Assembly: GCA_027068235.1 (NCBI GenBank)
Contig: JAMOUE010000311.1
Coordinates: forward strand, 1-6,965
Origin: Deltaproteobacteria bacterium
GTDB taxonomy: Bacteria > Desulfobacterota > Dissulfuribacteria > Dissulfuribacterales > QOAL01
DNA length: 6,965 nucleotides
Direction of reading: 5' to 3'
Shown here: positions 5,072 to 6,965 of the stretch, one piece after another
How the letters are laid out: each line of letters opens with the position of its first letter
How positions within the stretch are numbered: position 1 is the first letter of the stretch
Notes under the pieces: model-generated
The model's input: only the letters and a program-made list of their open reading frames with translations
The model's database searches: none
Told to the model about the DNA's origin: nothing
Translations under genes and position numbers: made by a program

Positions 5072-5755
5072 ATGAAAAATAACAAAAAAGGCATAAATAT
5101 TATCATTATCATCTTCGTTGCTGCTTTAATGACACTGTCAGGCTGTTTCTGGCATTCTTCCAATGTGTCTCAGAAACTGCCTCCTTTGCACAAGATAGCC
5201 GTACTGCCAATGGACAGGGCCTCAACCAAACCGGCCTCAGAACGGCCAACTTGCAACATTGTAGGCCGCTCTCTTTATACCAGCACCTATGTAACCCCAG
5301 AGGCAGCTCAAAAGGTCACTGACATTCTTTATTCCCTTATTCAAAAAGACAAAAGATTCAAGCCTGTTACCCAAGGGCAATGCATGGGACTTCTCAATGC
5401 TATACTACAGAGAAAAGTCAATCCATCCGAGCTTAAGATATTAAAGGCCTTTGGCAAGGATCTGGATGCAGATGCGATACTCTACGGGAAGCTTTACAGA
5501 TTCAGGGAACGAGTAGGGTCGGAATATGCTGTCAAAAGCCCAGCCTCTGTAGCATTCTCTCTTATTCTAGTAAGGGTTTCAGATGGCAGGGTTCTTTGGC
5601 GCTACAGCTTTGACCAGACTCAGCAGGCCCTTACAGAAAATCTGTTCAACTGGAAGTTTTACAAGTCTGAAGGTATGAGATGGGTGACAGCAGAAGAGTT
5701 GGCAGCCTACGGCCTTAGACAGGCCATTGAAGAATTGAAAAAGGCTCTACCTTAG
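5072..5755 (+). CDS. putative lipoprotein with TolB/CsgG/LpoB-like domain
   Basis: This is a 227-residue exported lipoprotein. The N-terminus has lysines (2-6), a hydrophobic stretch INIIIIIFVAALMTL (8-22) and a lipobox LSGC with the lipidated cysteine at C25. The following residues F-W carry no inner-membrane retention aspartate, so outer-membrane sorting is plausible in a Gram-negative cell. The mature part starts with LHKIAVLPMD (39-48), the opening strand seen in TolB-N, CsgG and LpoB-like domains. It continues with DADAILYGKLYRFRER (132-147), FSLILVRVSDGRVLWRYSFD (162-181) and a C-terminal helix (207-226). This resembles small outer-membrane accessory lipoproteins, whose roles range from transport to cell-wall synthase control. 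C61 and C104 could form a disulfide. ATG at 5072 follows AAGGAG by six bases. It lies 37 bp after hisB and 22 bp before the RNase gene. Lipoprotein: sure. Fold: likely. Function: unknown. Confidence 0.85.
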   Translation: MKNNKKGINIIIIIFVAALMTLSGCFWHSSNVSQKLPPLHKIAVLPMDRASTKPASERPTCNIVGRSLYTSTYVTPEAAQKVTDILYSLIQKDKRFKPVTQGQCMGLLNAILQRKVNPSELKILKAFGKDLDADAILYGKLYRFRERVGSEYAVKSPASVAFSLILVRVSDGRVLWRYSFDQTQQALTENLFNWKFYKSEGMRWVTAEELAAYGLRQAIEELKKALP

Positions 5756-5777
5756 ATCCTGAGAAAAGACTATTGGT

Positions 5778-6965
5778 ATGGAACTAAAAGGGGGGCAGGT
5801 AGTAGAATTTCTGGAAAACCAAAAATTTTTGACATCGGCAGTGCTTACCAAAAAGGGGAGCAGATACCACTGCATTACCCTCCACGGCAAGGAAGTCAAC
5901 ATTTCTCCAAACCGCTTCATCCATATCTCACCAGAGGCCATAAAATCTGGCAATAGAAATGAAATCCTACAGGAACTAAAAAAGATCCACGAATATCGCA
6001 AACAACTCGCCAACCAAATCAACATTACCGAACTTTGGGAACTAACACACGAAGAACAAGAGATATGGACACCTAAGGAGCTTGCCGAACTTGCCTTTTC
6101 AGGGACAATTGGCCCTGATCACGAAGCAGCTCTTATAAGAGCGGTTATTGATGACCACACATATTTCAAATACCGGGATGGCAACATCCACGCCTTATCG
6201 CGCCTTGTTGTGGAAAAACTGCTTGAACAAAGGAAACGTGAGGCAGAGCGCCTACAAAAGCTCATGGCTGGCGGTAGATGGCTTGAAAACCTTTGGAGCG
6301 AGGAGGAAAAAAGCTCTATACAGGTTTCAGAAGAAGAAAAAGACTATTGGATAAAGGCCATCAAGGATGTTTGTATCAAAGGAGACGAATCACAATTTTA
6401 CCAGGAAGTAAATGTGCTTTTCAGGCAGGCGGGTATTGCTGGTAAATTTTCGCCTTTTGATACAATGGTCAAGGCCGGCATATGGAGTGAAGACGAAAAC
6501 CTGGAAATACTGCGCCACGAGATAGAGACCGAGTTCTCACCTGAGGTGGTAGCCCAGGCCAAAGAGCTTGCCGCAAAGAGTGATCAGGAAATATTTGAGC
6601 CAGGCAGACAAGATCTTACAGACCTTGAGGTATTTACCATCGACAGTAGTGAGAGCCGTGATCTGGACGATGCCATAAGCTTTGAAAAGATACCTACAGG
6701 CTTTGAAATTGGAATTCACATAACGGACATTGGCCTAAAAATCAAACCGGACACCCCCATCTTTAAAGATGCCGTATCCAGGGCGACAACCATTTATCTG
6801 CCTGAACAGCAGATTCCAATGCTCCCTGAAATACTCTCTCATGACGCTTGGAGCTTACATGAGGGGGAATTGAGACGCGCTATTTCCTTTATGGTAACCG
6901 TTGATGCATCAGGCAACATCCAGGCAACTCAGATAATTCCAAGTGTAATAAGGGTCACCAAGCGC
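5778..6965 (+). CDS. RNase II/R-family 3'-5' exoribonuclease, 3' end cut by window edge
   Basis: The 396 visible residues run open to the right edge. The family degrades single-stranded RNA from the 3' end, releasing nucleoside monophosphates. The RNB catalytic domain begins near residue 275. VFTIDSSESRDLDDAISF (285-302) holds D289, D295, D297 and D298, with the same spacing as D201, D207, D209 and D210 of E. coli RNase II, so the magnesium site is intact. IGIHITDIGLKI (311-322), TTIYLPEQQIPMLPEILS (337-354; Y340 matches RNase II Y253) and WSLHEGELRRAISFMV (358-373) follow. The N-terminus (GQVVEFLENQKFLTSAVL, 6-23) is a small beta-barrel start unlike the paired cold-shock domains of E. coli RNase R. 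A long, mostly helical, charged segment (about 60-260) joins it to the RNB domain, as in the cyanobacterial/organellar-like branch. ATG at 5778 lacks a strong ribosome site. It lies 22 bp after the lipoprotein stop, so translation is likely coupled. The missing C-terminus should carry the S1 domain. Confidence 0.9.
   Translation, partial: MELKGGQVVEFLENQKFLTSAVLTKKGSRYHCITLHGKEVNISPNRFIHISPEAIKSGNRNEILQELKKIHEYRKQLANQINITELWELTHEEQEIWTPKELAELAFSGTIGPDHEAALIRAVIDDHTYFKYRDGNIHALSRLVVEKLLEQRKREAERLQKLMAGGRWLENLWSEEEKSSIQVSEEEKDYWIKAIKDVCIKGDESQFYQEVNVLFRQAGIAGKFSPFDTMVKAGIWSEDENLEILRHEIETEFSPEVVAQAKELAAKSDQEIFEPGRQDLTDLEVFTIDSSESRDLDDAISFEKIPTGFEIGIHITDIGLKIKPDTPIFKDAVSRATTIYLPEQQIPMLPEILSHDAWSLHEGELRRAISFMVTVDASGNIQATQIIPSVIRVTKR

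Noticed and set aside
5747..6719. Short open frames at 5747-6025 (minus), 6148-6354 (plus) and 6537-6719 (minus)
   Set aside because: The region is covered by one continuous exoribonuclease frame from 5778 to the window end with intact catalytic motifs.
1..6965. CRISPR array, transposon ends, toxin-antitoxin pair or phage-defence cluster
   Set aside because: No regularly spaced repeats, transposase motifs, terminal inverted repeats or defence-gene domains were seen. The DsrE-like and unrecognised genes are convergent, not an operon pair as in toxin-antitoxin systems.

Overview
The window reads as a piece of an anaerobic or microaerophilic bacterial chromosome. The best guess is a sulfur- or sulfate-metabolising member of Desulfobacterota/Thermodesulfobacteria. 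This is inferred from a [NiFe] hydrogenase with its maturation protease, a DsrE-like sulfur-relay protein, an IlvD that lacks the first cysteine of the [2Fe-2S] class, and an RNase II-type enzyme. Nothing in the sequence fixes the species. Most of the window has moderate to low G+C. The first 525 bases are clearly different (about 61 % G+C by hand count).

Layout. (1) Bases 1-1036, minus strand: a [NiFe]-hydrogenase maturation protease (539-1036, possibly from 1069) lies directly upstream of a [NiFe]-hydrogenase small subunit (1-525), which runs off the left edge. The two genes are 13 bp apart and look like one transcription unit, yet G+C jumps from about 37 % to about 61 % at their junction. 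(2) Bases 1037-1195: a divergent intergenic region with a TATAAT box for the leftward unit, a short direct repeat, and a motif that recurs in the second intergenic region. (3) Bases 1196-3492, plus strand: a class I SAM-dependent methyltransferase of unknown substrate, then ilvD (dihydroxy-acid dehydratase, branched-chain amino-acid synthesis). (4) Bases 3493-3661: a structured intergenic stretch with competing inverted repeats and a strong hairpin. (5) Bases 3662-4419: a small DsrE-family protein (plus) converging on, and overlapping by 34 bp, an unrecognised 147-residue protein (minus). (6) Bases 4450-6965, plus strand: hisB (histidine synthesis), a TolB/CsgG/LpoB-like lipoprotein, and an RNase II/R-family exoribonuclease that runs off the right edge. 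The gaps are short (37 and 22 bp), as in an operon.

The genes do not form one pathway. The hydrogenase pair is functionally linked, since the protease processes a large subunit that should lie beyond the left edge. The rest is housekeeping (ilvD, hisB, RNase) mixed with small proteins of uncertain role. No tRNA, rRNA, CRISPR array, transposase or phage gene is visible. I found no convincing new multi-gene system. The observations most worth checking are the composition break at the hydrogenase junction and the unrecognised protein between dsrE and hisB.
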